NCBI RefSeq assembly: GCF_000744095.1 | Contig: NZ_JQLI01000001.1 | Span: 3,534,001 to 3,598,000, forward strand | Source: Cupriavidus necator A5-1 | GTDB lineage: Bacteria; Pseudomonadota; Gammaproteobacteria; Burkholderiales; Burkholderiaceae | Length of the DNA stretch: 64,000 nucleotides | Reading direction: 5' to 3' | Shown here: positions 52,143 to 61,954 of the stretch, piece by piece | Position numbering within the stretch: the first letter of the stretch is position 1 | How the letters are laid out: every line of letters begins with the position of its first letter | Translations under genes and position numbers: made by a program | The notes under the pieces: model-generated | Databases searched by the model: none | What the model saw: only the letters and a program-made list of their open reading frames with translations | Told to the model about the DNA's origin: nothing

Positions 52143-52249
52143 AACGGGGCGCTGACACGAACCTGATAACCAAAGAGCATTTTGTTCGTTCGCCGCCTCG
52201 CGCGCGGCACATAACATCCTGGCTTGCCCGTCACCGACCGCAAGCCAAC

Positions 52250-53860
52250 ATGCACCGCAGAGATTTCCTCGCCACCACCACCCTTCTTTCCATCGGACTG
52301 CCGCTGTCCGCCGAAGCCTTTGCGCAAACCGCCGCTGAAACGGCCGTTCGCGGCGGCGTGCTGAACGTCGCGGTATCGCCCGAGCCGACCCTGCTGACCT
52401 CGGCCTTTATCACGACGATGAACATCGGCCAGGTCTCGAGCAAGGTGCTGGAAGGGCTGGTCAGCTACGACCTGAACCTGCAACCCGTGCCGGCGCTGGC
52501 GACCTCATGGAACACCACGCCGGACGGCCTGGCAACCACCTTCCACCTGCGCAAGGCCGTGCGCTGGCATGACGGCAAGGACTTCACGGCGGCGGACGTC
52601 AAATACACGCTGCTGGAAGTCTGGAAGAAGCTGCACCCGTTCGGCCGCGCCGCGTTTGCCAACGTCACTGCGGTCGACACGCCCGATCCGCATACCGTTG
52701 TGATCCGGCTGTCGTCACCGGCGCCCTACCTGCTGAACTACATCAACACCTACGGCGCGCAGATCCTGCCGCGGCACATCTACGAAGGCAAGGACGTGCT
52801 CAGCAACCCCGCCAACAACGCGCCAATCGGCACCGGGCCGTTCGTGTTCAAGGAATGGGTCAAGGGCAGCCATGTGCGGCTGGAGCGCAATCCGAACTAC
52901 TGGCAGAAGGACCAGCCCTACCTGGATGGCGTGGTGTTCAAATTCATCCCCGACGCCGCGGCACGCACGGTGGCGCTAGAAGCCGGCGAAATCGACGTGG
53001 CGCTTGGCTCCAGCATCCCGCTGTCCAACCTGAACCGCTTCCGCGACAAGCAGCGCTATGCGATCAACCTGGATGACGGCCGCTACCTCGCGACCATCTT
53101 CCTGACGCAGTTCAACGTGCACAAGCCGTACTTCGGCGACAAGCGCGTCCGACAGGCGCTGGCGTATGCGATCGACCGCAACGCGCTGCTGAAGGTGGTG
53201 TTCCTTGGCTACGGCAAGCCCGCCACCGGGCCGGTGCCTTCGTCGGTGGTCAACTACTACTCGCCCGACACGCGCCGGTACCCGTACGACCTGAAGAAGG
53301 CCGCCGCGCTGCTGGACGAAGCGGGACTGAAGCCGGGCAAGGACGGCAAGCGCCTGAAGATCACGCTCGACTACGACGGCGGCGGCGGCGTCAACGCGAG
53401 CCGGCCGGCGGAGTTCATCAAGCAGTCTCTGGCGCGCGTGGGCGTGGAGGTGGAACTGCGCGCGGGCGATACCGCCACCTACCTGCGCCGCGTCTTCACC
53501 GACCAGGACTACGACCTGATGATTTCCAGCCTGCACCGGCTGCCCGATCCCACGCTGGGCGTGCAGCGGCTGTTCTGGACGAAAAACATCATCAAGGGCG
53601 CGCCGTGGACCAACGGCTCGGGCTACTCCAACCCGCAGCTCGACCAGATCATGGAAGCCGCGGGCCGCGAGGCCGACGTGGCCAAACGCAAGGCGCTGAT
53701 CAAGTCCTGGCAGCAGATCGTGCAGGAAGACGTGCCGGTGCTGGACCTGGTCGAGCAGACCTGGGTCACGGTCTCGACCGCACGCTTCCGCAAGCGCACC
53801 GCGCAGGGCGACGGGCTCTTTGCCTCGTACGCGGATGCGTGGTTGCAGCGGCGGGCGTGA
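52250..53860 (+). CDS. ABC transporter substrate-binding protein (Dpp/Opp family, SBP_bac_5)
   Basis: A 536-residue periplasmic binding protein with a twin-arginine-type signal (MHRRDFLATTTLLSIGLPLS). Family blocks: YDLNLQPVPALATSWNTTPDGLATTFHLRKAVRWHDGKDFTAADV (core WHDGKDFTAADV), PIGTGPFVFKEWVKGSHV and KRVRQALAYAIDRNALLKVV. Substrates of the family are peptides, but also nickel, glutathione and opines. It is the first gene of a complete five-gene transporter operon that begins 107 bases after hppD. Confidence 0.9.
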   Translation: MHRRDFLATTTLLSIGLPLSAEAFAQTAAETAVRGGVLNVAVSPEPTLLTSAFITTMNIGQVSSKVLEGLVSYDLNLQPVPALATSWNTTPDGLATTFHLRKAVRWHDGKDFTAADVKYTLLEVWKKLHPFGRAAFANVTAVDTPDPHTVVIRLSSPAPYLLNYINTYGAQILPRHIYEGKDVLSNPANNAPIGTGPFVFKEWVKGSHVRLERNPNYWQKDQPYLDGVVFKFIPDAAARTVALEAGEIDVALGSSIPLSNLNRFRDKQRYAINLDDGRYLATIFLTQFNVHKPYFGDKRVRQALAYAIDRNALLKVVFLGYGKPATGPVPSSVVNYYSPDTRRYPYDLKKAAALLDEAGLKPGKDGKRLKITLDYDGGGGVNASRPAEFIKQSLARVGVEVELRAGDTATYLRRVFTDQDYDLMISSLHRLPDPTLGVQRLFWTKNIIKGAPWTNGSGYSNPQLDQIMEAAGREADVAKRKALIKSWQQIVQEDVPVLDLVEQTWVTVSTARFRKRTAQGDGLFASYADAWLQRRA

Positions 53861-53864
53861 CGCA

Positions 53865-54863
53865 GTGCGTGCGACCTTCCCGCGCTTCGTGCGCCAGCGC
53901 CTCCTGCAGGTGGTGCCGGTGGTGCTCGGCATCGCCCTGCTCAACTTCCTGATCCTGCAGCTCGCCCCCGGCGATGTGGTGGACGTGCTGGCAGGTGAGG
54001 CCGGCGCCGCCACGCCCGAGTACATGGCGCACCTGCGCGCCAGCTTCGGCCTGGACCAGCCACTGTGGCTGCAACTGCTGCACTACCTGGGCAATGTGCT
54101 GACGCTGGACCTTGGCTATTCGTTCCGGCAGAACATGCCGGTGTTCGAGCTGATCGTGAAGCGGTTGCCGGCCACGCTGCTGCTGATGCTGCTGGCGATG
54201 GGGATTGCGCTGGTGCTGGGCGTGGTGCTCGGCGTGATCAGCGCGGTGCGGGTGCAGCGCTGGCCGGATCGGCTGATTTCGCTGGCGGCGCTGGTGGCCT
54301 ACGCCATGCCCACGTTCTGCCTGGGGCTGATGGCGGTGGTGCTGTTCTCCGCGCGCCTGGGCTGGCTGCCGTCCGGCGGCATGACCGATGTGGGCGCCGG
54401 GCACACCGGGCTGGCGCTGGTGCTCGATGTCGCGCGCCATGCGGTGCTGCCCGCCTGCACGCTGGCCACCTTCTACCTGGCGGTCTATACGCGGCTGGTG
54501 CGCACGGCCATGCTGGAGCTGGACGGAGCCGACTTCGTGCGCACCGCGCGCGCCAAGGGCGCCGGCGAGATCCGCGTGACGCTGGCCCATGCGCTGCGCA
54601 ATGCGCTGCTGCCACTGGTGACGATGGCGGGCTACCAGGTGGCGTCGCTGCTCAGCGGCGCGGTGCTGGTCGAATCCGTGTTCAGCTGGCCCGGCCTGGG
54701 ACGACTGGCATTCGAGTCCGTGCTGGCGCGCGACTTCAACCTGCTGCTGGGCATCCTGCTGCTGAGTTCTTTGCTGGTGACCTTCGTCAATATCCTGGTG
54801 GACTTGCTCTATGCGCTGCTCGATCCGCGCGTCGCGGTCGGACAGGACGGAGGGCGGGCATGA
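53865..54863 (+). CDS. ABC transporter permease, DppB/OppB type
   Basis: The 332-residue inner-membrane permease begins GTG (VRATFPRFVRQRLLQVVPVVLGI), four bases after the binding-protein stop; an ATG upstream lies within the preceding gene and is less likely. Typical blocks are LNFLILQLAPGDVVDVLAG, SFGLDQPLWLQLLHYLGNVLTLDLGYSF and the EAA loop region DGADFVRTARAKGAGEIRVTLAHALRNALLPLVT. It pairs with the second permease, whose ATG overlaps its stop. Confidence 0.9.
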   Translation: MRATFPRFVRQRLLQVVPVVLGIALLNFLILQLAPGDVVDVLAGEAGAATPEYMAHLRASFGLDQPLWLQLLHYLGNVLTLDLGYSFRQNMPVFELIVKRLPATLLLMLLAMGIALVLGVVLGVISAVRVQRWPDRLISLAALVAYAMPTFCLGLMAVVLFSARLGWLPSGGMTDVGAGHTGLALVLDVARHAVLPACTLATFYLAVYTRLVRTAMLELDGADFVRTARAKGAGEIRVTLAHALRNALLPLVTMAGYQVASLLSGAVLVESVFSWPGLGRLAFESVLARDFNLLLGILLLSSLLVTFVNILVDLLYALLDPRVAVGQDGGRA

Positions 54864-55747
54864 GCACACTGAGCCTGCCCGCACTGGCGCGCCTGCATGC
54901 CGGATGGAAGCGCGGCCGCGCGCTGGTGCAAGGCCTGCTGCGCAATCCCTCCGCGCTGGCCGGCGCGATCCTGCTGCTCGCCGTGATCGCTGCCGCCGCG
55001 CTTGGCCCAGTGCTGTTCCCCGGCGATCCCTGGGAGATGGCCGGCGCGCCGATGCTGTGGCCGGGCGACGACCCCGCCCATCCGCTCGGTACTGACTTCA
55101 TGGGCCGCGACCTCGCCACCGGCCTGGCGGCCGGCGCGCGCGTGTCGCTGCTGATCGGGCTGGTCAGCACGGCACTGTCCGCCACGCTGGGCATTGCGGT
55201 GGGCGCGATCGGCGGCTACTTCCGTGGCCGCATCGACACCGCGCTGATGCGGCTCACCGAGCTGTTCCAGACCGTGCCCAAGTTCGTGCTGGCGGTGGTG
55301 CTGGTGGCGATCTTCAAGCCGTCGGTAACGACGGTGGTGATGGCGATCGGCGTGGTCTCGTGGCCCGCCACCGCGCGGCTGGTGCGCGCCGAGTTCCTGT
55401 CGCTGCGCGAGCGCGAGTTCGTGCTCGCCGCCGAGACCATCGGCATGGGGCGTATGCGCCTGATCCTGACGCAGATCCTTCCCAACGCGCTGCCGCCGGT
55501 GATCGCCATGTCGACGCTGACGGTCGCCACCGCGATCCAGACCGAGGCCTCGCTGTCGTTCCTCGGCCTGGGCGATCCCAATGTGATGAGCTGGGGCACG
55601 ATCATCGGCAGCGGCCGTGAGCAGGTGGTCGATGCCTGGTACATCTGCGGCCTGCCCGGGCTGGCGATCGTGGTGACGGTGCTGGCCTTCAACCTGCTGG
55701 GCGAAGGCCTGAACGACGCGCTCAACCCGCATCTTCGGCAACGATAG
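54860..55747 (+). CDS. ABC transporter permease, DppC/OppC type
   Basis: The 295-residue partner permease. It has the N-terminal OppC helix ([23 protein letters not shown]), the [27 protein letters not shown] block and the docking loop [33 protein letters not shown]. The ATG overlaps the previous stop as ATGA, implying translational coupling. Both permeases are intact and of normal length. Confidence 0.9.
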   Translation: MSTLSLPALARLHAGWKRGRALVQGLLRNPSALAGAILLLAVIAAAALGPVLFPGDPWEMAGAPMLWPGDDPAHPLGTDFMGRDLATGLAAGARVSLLIGLVSTALSATLGIAVGAIGGYFRGRIDTALMRLTELFQTVPKFVLAVVLVAIFKPSVTTVVMAIGVVSWPATARLVRAEFLSLREREFVLAAETIGMGRMRLILTQILPNALPPVIAMSTLTVATAIQTEASLSFLGLGDPNVMSWGTIIGSGREQVVDAWYICGLPGLAIVVTVLAFNLLGEGLNDALNPHLRQR

Positions 55748-55757
55748 GGAATACAGG

Positions 55758-56761
<1,004 letters not shown>

Positions 56762-56765
<4 letters not shown>

Positions 56766-57709
56766 GCGCGCCGCTGCTGGCATTGCAGGCAGTCAGCCGC
56801 CACTATCGCACCCAGGCGGGCACGGTACGCGCGCTGGACGGCGTGTCGCTGTCCGTGCAGCGTGGCGAGACGCTCGGTCTGGTCGGCGAGAGCGGCTGCG
56901 GCAAGTCCACCGTGGCGCGCATCGCCATGCGCCTGACGGTGCCGGACGGGGGGCGCGTGGTGCTCGATGGCGAGGACATCACCGACCGGCGCGGACCTGC
57001 GCTGCATCCCGTGCGAGCGCGGCTGCAGATGGTGTTCCAGGATCCGGCCGCCTCGCTGAATCCGCGGGTAGCCATCGGCCGCGCGCTGGAAGAGCCGCTG
57101 ATCGTGCATCGCCGTGGCAATGCCGCCGAGCGCCGCGAACGCGTGGCGTGGGCGATGGCGCGCGTGGGCCTGCGGCCAGAGTTCGCTGCGCGCTTGCCGC
57201 ACGAACTGTCCGGCGGCCAGCGACAGCGCGTGGCGATTGCACGCGCGCTGATGCTGCAGCCGGACCTGATCGTCTGCGACGAAGCGGTGTCGGCGCTGGA
57301 CGTATCGATCCGCGCACAGGTGCTGAACCTGTTGCTGGAGTTGCGCCAGGCGTTCGGCATGGCCTACCTGTTCATCTCACATGACCTGTCCGTGGTGCGG
57401 CATATGTCGGACCGCATCGCGGTGATGTACCTGGGGCAGGTGGTGGAGACCGGCGAGCGCGATGCCGTGTGGAATGCGCCTGCCCATCCCTACACCCGCG
57501 CGCTCATCGCCGCGGCGCCGTCGGCCGATCCGGCCGCGCGCTCCAGGCCTCGCGCGCTGCTGGAGGGCGACCTGCCGAGTCCGCTCGACCCGCCCACGGG
57601 GTGCCGCTTCCATACGCGTTGCCCGTATGCCGCACCGCGTTGCCACGAGGCCGCGCCCGAACTGCGCGAAGGCAGCCCGGGTCACTGGGTCGCCTGCCAC
57701 TTTTCCTGA
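56762..57709 (+). CDS. ABC transporter ATP-binding protein, DppF/OppF type
   Basis: The 315-residue second ATPase: Walker [17 protein letters not shown]-loop [12 protein letters not shown], signature [15 protein letters not shown], Walker [15 protein letters not shown]-loop ISHDLSVV, and the C-terminal cysteine-containing tail [26 protein letters not shown] overlap with the DppD-type gene. The operon ends here, so the transporter is complete: binding protein, two permeases and two ATPases. Confidence 0.92.
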
Positions 57710-58048
57710 AGGCCAGACGGCGCTGCGCTTCCTCTCTCCGTGCGGCCTGAGCCGCGGCGGCCTTGCCTCCAGACCTCCCGCCTCCTGGCCGGCGCCGGTA
57801 CCCCAACCGGCGCCGCACTTTCTCGCTGTCTCCCCCTCGTTCCCCGCCGCAATTTATCGAAAGCCGCGAAGTCCTTAGTGACTTATGCAGCTCTGATGGC
57901 CAATTTGTCTCGATTTTTTGTCAATTTCATTCCGTAAACCAAAACTTTATATTGACCGCGGCCACTCTTCCGCCTACATTCCTCCCAACAAACAATTTTT
58001 CGGAACGTCTAGTTCCACTTTATAACACCTTCATCAGGAGACAACGCC
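57710..58048. other. 339-base intergenic region upstream of xsc
   Basis: No gene recognised. Composition changes from GC-rich to markedly AT-rich after about 57890 (TTTTTTGTCAATTTC, AAAACTTTATATTGACC), as expected for the xsc promoter region, but no -35/-10 pair at standard spacing or clear dyad could be fixed. xsc has its own AGGAG site at 58037-58041. Confidence 0.4.
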
Positions 58049-59905
58049 ATGCGCGACCTCGATACCACCTCGAATCCCGCCGTTTCCGGTGGCTCGGCCG
58101 CCGCGAAGGAGAGCCAGCTCCCGGCCGGCCCGCAGACCATGACCCCGTCCGAAGCCTTTGTCGAAACGCTGGCCGCCAATGGCGTGACCGACATGTTCGG
58201 CATCATGGGTTCGGCCTTCATGGATGCGATGGACATCTTCGCGCCGGCCGGCATCCGCCTGATCCCGGTGGTGCACGAGCAGGGCGCCGGCCATATGGCC
58301 GACGGTTACGCCCGTGTGTCGGGCCGCCACGGCGTGGTGATCGGCCAGAACGGCCCGGGCATCTCCAACTGCGTGACCTCGATCGCCGCCGCCTACTGGG
58401 CCCACAGCCCGGTGGTGATCGTCACGCCCGAGGCCGGCACCATGGGCATCGGCCTGGGCGGCTTCCAGGAAGCCAACCAGCTGCCGATGTTCCAGGAGTT
58501 CACCAAGTACCAGGGCCACGTCACCAACCCGGCGCGCATGGCCGAGTTCACCGCGCGCTGCTTCGACCGCGCCATGGCCGAGATGGGCCCGACCCAGCTC
58601 AACATCCCGCGCGACCACTTCTACGGCAAGATCAACGCCGAGATCCCGCAGCCGCGCCGCCTCGACCGCGGCCCCGGCGGCGACGACAGCCTGAACGAAG
58701 CCGCCGAGTTGCTGGCCAATGCGAAGTTCCCGGTGATCATCTCGGGTGGCGGCGTGGTGATGGCTGATGCGGTGGAAGAATGCAAGGCACTGGCCGAGCG
58801 CCTGGGCGCCCCGGTGGTCAACAGCTACCTGCACAACGACTCGTTCCCCGCCAGCCACCCGCTGTGGTGCGGCCCGCTGGGCTACCAGGGCTCGAAGGCT
58901 GCCATGAAGCTGATCTCGCGCGCCGACGTGGTGATCGCGCTGGGCTCGCGCCTGGGACCGTTCGGCACGCTGCCGCAGCACGGCATGGACTACTGGCCCA
59001 AGAACGCCAAGATCATCCAGATCGACGCCGACCACAAGATGCTGGGCCTGGTGAAGAAGATCTCGGTGGGCATCTGCGGCGACGCCAAGGCCGCCGCGGT
59101 CGCGCTGACTCAGCGCCTGACCGGCCGCACGCTGGCCTGCGACGCCACCCGCGACGCCCGCGCCACCGACATCGCCAGCGAGAAGGCCGCGTGGGAGAAG
59201 GAGCTGGACGACTGGACGCATGAGCGCGACCCGTACAGCCTGGACATGATCGAAGAGCAGAAGCAGGAACGCACGCCCACCGGCGGCCATTACCTTCATC
59301 CGCGCCAGGTGCTGCGCGAGCTGGAAAAGGCCATGCCGGAAGACGTGATGGTGTCCACCGACATCGGCAACATCAACTCGGTGGCCAACAGCTACCTGCG
59401 CTTCGAAAAGCCGCGCAGCTTCTTTGCGGCGATGAGCTGGGGCAACTGCGGCTACGCCTTCCCGACCATCATCGGCGCCAAGGTGGCGGCACCGCACCGT
59501 CCGGCCGTGTCGTACGCCGGTGACGGCGCCTGGGGCATGAGCCTGATGGAAACCATGACCTGCGTGCGCCACAACATCCCGGTGACCGCGGTGGTGTTCC
59601 ACAACCGCCAGTGGGGCGCGGAGAAGAAGAACCAGGTGGACTTCTACAACCGGCGCTTTGTGGCGGGCGAACTCGACAACCAGAGCTTTGCCGACATCGC
59701 CAAGGCGATGGGTGCGGAAGGCATCGTGGTGGATCGGCTGGAAGATGTCGGCCCGACGCTGAAGCGTGCCATCGACCTGCAGATGAATCATGGCAAGACC
59801 ACGATCATCGAGATCATGTGCACGCGTGAACTGGGGGATCCGTTCCGCCGCGATGCATTGGCTAAGCCGGTGCGTTACCTGGACAAGTACAAGGACTACG
59901 TCTGA
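58049..59905 (+). CDS. xsc: Sulfoacetaldehyde acetyltransferase
   Basis: A 618-residue thiamine-diphosphate enzyme that cleaves sulfoacetaldehyde with phosphate to acetyl phosphate and sulfite. The substrate-site opening EAFVETLAANGVTDMFGIMGSAFMDAMDIF, the TPP-activating Glu in PVVHEQGAGHMADGYAR and the cofactor motif SYAGDGAWGMSLMETMTCVRHNIPVTAVVFHNRQWGAEKKNQ (core GDGAWG...N) are characteristic of Xsc rather than acetolactate synthase. About 30 extra residues precede the domain. AGGAG precedes ATG. It is followed by pta and a sulfite-exporter-like gene, the standard pathway order. Confidence 0.95.
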   Translation: MRDLDTTSNPAVSGGSAAAKESQLPAGPQTMTPSEAFVETLAANGVTDMFGIMGSAFMDAMDIFAPAGIRLIPVVHEQGAGHMADGYARVSGRHGVVIGQNGPGISNCVTSIAAAYWAHSPVVIVTPEAGTMGIGLGGFQEANQLPMFQEFTKYQGHVTNPARMAEFTARCFDRAMAEMGPTQLNIPRDHFYGKINAEIPQPRRLDRGPGGDDSLNEAAELLANAKFPVIISGGGVVMADAVEECKALAERLGAPVVNSYLHNDSFPASHPLWCGPLGYQGSKAAMKLISRADVVIALGSRLGPFGTLPQHGMDYWPKNAKIIQIDADHKMLGLVKKISVGICGDAKAAAVALTQRLTGRTLACDATRDARATDIASEKAAWEKELDDWTHERDPYSLDMIEEQKQERTPTGGHYLHPRQVLRELEKAMPEDVMVSTDIGNINSVANSYLRFEKPRSFFAAMSWGNCGYAFPTIIGAKVAAPHRPAVSYAGDGAWGMSLMETMTCVRHNIPVTAVVFHNRQWGAEKKNQVDFYNRRFVAGELDNQSFADIAKAMGAEGIVVDRLEDVGPTLKRAIDLQMNHGKTTIIEIMCTRELGDPFRRDALAKPVRYLDKYKDYV

Positions 59906-59937
59906 CCAGGCTGTTGCATCTCGCAAGCTGACTGTGT

Positions 59938-60065
59938 GCTCCCTCTCCCGCTTGCGGGAGAGGGTTGGGGAGAGAGGGCCGGTGTGTCCACGAAGCGAGG
60001 CCCTCGGCATAGCGAAGGCCTGCCCTCTCCCCCGGCCCCTCTCCCGCAGGCGGGAGAGGGGAGCA
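59938..60065. repeat. Pair of opposed REP-like palindromes between xsc and pta
   Basis: The first copy (about 59938-59970) reads GCTCCCTCTCCCGC-TTGC-GGGAGAGGG; the second (about 60040-60065) reads CCCCTCTCCCGC-AGGC-GGGAGAGGGGAGCA. Between them the sequence GTTGGGGAGAGAGGG pairs with CCCTCTCCCCCGGC, giving a larger nested structure like a bacterial interspersed mosaic element. It separates the first two genes of one pathway. Confidence 0.7.
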
Positions 60066-60080
60066 AACCACCGGCATAGC

Positions 60081-60100
60081 AAGGGCTTCGGCCCTTTTCT
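60081..60100 (+). terminator. Small terminator-like hairpin just before pta
   Basis: AAGGGC-TTCG-GCCCTT followed by TTCT gives a six-base-pair stem with a stable UUCG-type loop, ending 19 bases before the pta start. It could attenuate read-through from xsc into pta. Confidence 0.45.
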
Positions 60101-60119
60101 TCATTTCTGAAAGAAGACC

Positions 60120-61154
60120 ATGAAGCCCATCCTCCGCATCATCGACCGCGCCCGCGCCGCCCCCCGCCGCATCGTGCTGTGCGAGGCCGAAGACCCCCGC
60201 ATCCTGCAGGCCGCGCAACGCGCCACGCAGGAAGGCATCGCCCACATCGTGCTGGTCGGCAACACCCGCCAGATCAACGCCGCCGCGGCCATCCACGGCA
60301 TCGAGCTGACGGGCGTGACGCTGGTCGATCCATCGACCTCGGCGCTGACGCCCTCCTTCGCACAGCAGCTCTTTGCCCTGCGCCAGAAGAAAGGCATGAC
60401 GCTGGACGAAGCCAAACGCGCGGTGCTGGACCCCTTGTGCTTTGCCAACCTGATGGTGCGCCTCGGCCACGCCGACGGCTCGGTGGCGGGCGCCGACCAC
60501 ACCACGGCCAACGTGGTGCGCAACGCGATCCAGCTGATCGGGCTGGCGCCGGGTTTCCGGCTGGTGTCGAGCTTCTTCCTGATGATGCTGTGCGAGCCCT
60601 TCCATACGCTCAAGGGCGGGCTGATCTTCTCCGACTGCGGCCTGGTGGTGGACCCGGACGCCGACGCGCTCGCTGACATCGCCATCGCCGCCGCCGACAG
60701 CGCCCGCGCGCTGCTGATGGACGAACCGCGAGTGGCAATGCTGTCGTTCTCGACCAGCGGCAGCGCCTGCCACGCCGCGGTGGACAAAGTAGTCGCCGCC
60801 ACCGAGCGCGTGCGCGCGCAGCGCCCTGCGCTGGCCATCGATGGCGATGTGCAGCTCGATGCCGCCATCGTGGCTGAAATCGCCGCGCGCAAGGTCGCGC
60901 ATTCGCAGGTGAACGGCCGCGCCAATGTGCTGGTGTTCCCGAACCTGGAGGCCGGCAATATCGGCTACAAGCTCGCTGAACGCGTGGGCGGGGCCAAGGC
61001 CATCGGGCCGATGCTGCAAGGGCTCAGCAAGCCCGCCAACGACCTGTCGCGCGGTTGCAGCGCCGACGACGTGTTCCATGTCATTGCCGTCACCGTGGTC
61101 CAGGCGCAAGCCACCGCGGAACAGGCCAGCAAGGGCGAGCAGGCGGCGGCATGA
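60120..61154 (+). CDS. pta: Phosphate acetyltransferase
   Basis: A 344-residue short-form Pta lacking the N-terminal P-loop domain of E. coli Pta. It transfers the acetyl group of acetyl phosphate (from Xsc) to CoA. Conserved blocks: RIVLCEAEDPRILQAAQRA, FANLMVRLGHADGSVAGADHTTANVVRNAIQLIG, ANVLVFPNLEAGNIGYKLAERVGGAKAIGPMLQGLSKPANDLSRGCSADDV, whose core NVLVFPNLEAGNIGYKL and KPANDLSRG carry active-site Arg and Asp. AAAGAAG precedes ATG. It overlaps the TauE/SafE gene by four bases. Confidence 0.94.
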   Translation: MKPILRIIDRARAAPRRIVLCEAEDPRILQAAQRATQEGIAHIVLVGNTRQINAAAAIHGIELTGVTLVDPSTSALTPSFAQQLFALRQKKGMTLDEAKRAVLDPLCFANLMVRLGHADGSVAGADHTTANVVRNAIQLIGLAPGFRLVSSFFLMMLCEPFHTLKGGLIFSDCGLVVDPDADALADIAIAAADSARALLMDEPRVAMLSFSTSGSACHAAVDKVVAATERVRAQRPALAIDGDVQLDAAIVAEIAARKVAHSQVNGRANVLVFPNLEAGNIGYKLAERVGGAKAIGPMLQGLSKPANDLSRGCSADDVFHVIAVTVVQAQATAEQASKGEQAAA

Positions 61155-61921
61155 AAGCAGAATTGTTGTTGCCGCTGCTGGGCCTGCAGGCCCTGCTCGG
61201 CGCCGGCACCTATTTCCAGACGGTGACCGGCTTTGGCCTGGGCATGATCGTAATGGGCGCCACCAGCGGGCTGGGCCTGGCGCCGGTGGCCACCGTGGCC
61301 GCGGTGGTGAGCCTGGTCACGCTGGCCAACAGCGCCTGCGCGCTGCCCGGCAAGTTCCAGCATATCGACTGGCGCGCCGTGGGCGCCGCCGCCATCGGCA
61401 TCCTGCCGTCGGTGCTGGTTGGCGTGCTGGTGCTGGACTACCTGAGTTCCAGCGCCGCCACGCTGCTGCAGTTGCTGCTGGGCGCGGTGATCCTGTACGG
61501 CGGCCTGAGCGCCGCGTTCAAGCCCGACCCGCTGCCGCGCCGCTCGGGCGACGGCAGCTTCTTCATGAGCGGGGTGTTCGGCGGGCTGCTGAGCGGCATG
61601 TTCGGCGTGTCCGGGCCGCCGCTGATCTTCCAGTTCTACCGGCAGCCGATGAAGCCGGTGGAAATCCGCTGCGCGCTGATCCTGGTCTTTACCGTGACCT
61701 CCACCGTGCGCACGCTGTTCTCGGCGTGGCAGGGGCAACTGGATGCCACGATCTGGCTGCAGGCCGCGGTCGGGGTGCCGGTGGTGGTGATCGCCACCCT
61801 GCTGGGGCGGCGTTTTCCGCCGCCGTTTTCGCCAACCACGACCCGGCGCGTGGCGTTCGGGGTGTTGATCGGGATCGGGGTCAGCCTGATGTTGCCAGCG
61901 ATTTCGGGGTGGGTGCGGTAA
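61151..61921 (+). CDS. TauE/SafE-family sulfite exporter-like permease
   Basis: A 256-residue membrane protein with about seven or eight helices, with the family blocks QTVTGFGLGMIVMGATSGLG, near the N terminus, and FGGLLSGMFGVSGPPLIFQFY in the middle. TauE/SafE proteins beside xsc-pta (for example TauZ of Cupriavidus, from memory) are thought to export the sulfite or sulfate released from sulfonates. The ATG overlaps the pta stop (ATGA), so it is co-translated with pta. Confidence 0.88.
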   Translation: MKAELLLPLLGLQALLGAGTYFQTVTGFGLGMIVMGATSGLGLAPVATVAAVVSLVTLANSACALPGKFQHIDWRAVGAAAIGILPSVLVGVLVLDYLSSSAATLLQLLLGAVILYGGLSAAFKPDPLPRRSGDGSFFMSGVFGGLLSGMFGVSGPPLIFQFYRQPMKPVEIRCALILVFTVTSTVRTLFSAWQGQLDATIWLQAAVGVPVVVIATLLGRRFPPPFSPTTTRRVAFGVLIGIGVSLMLPAISGWVR

Positions 61922-61944
61922 GGGCACCCCGTTGCGCCCTTACC
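61917..61944. terminator. Bidirectional hairpin between convergent TauE/SafE and MFS genes
   Basis: GGTAAGGGC (61917-61925) and GCCCTTACC (61936-61944) are perfect nine-base arms with a ten-base loop; the left arm includes the TauE/SafE stop codon. The gap is only 33 bases, so it probably ends both transcripts. No T-run on either side. Confidence 0.55.
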
Positions 61945-61954
61945 CCCAACGCCC

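Noticed and set aside
58034..60082. Open frame of about 682 codons on the minus strand
   Set aside because: Antisense to xsc; begins inside the REP-like repeat pair.
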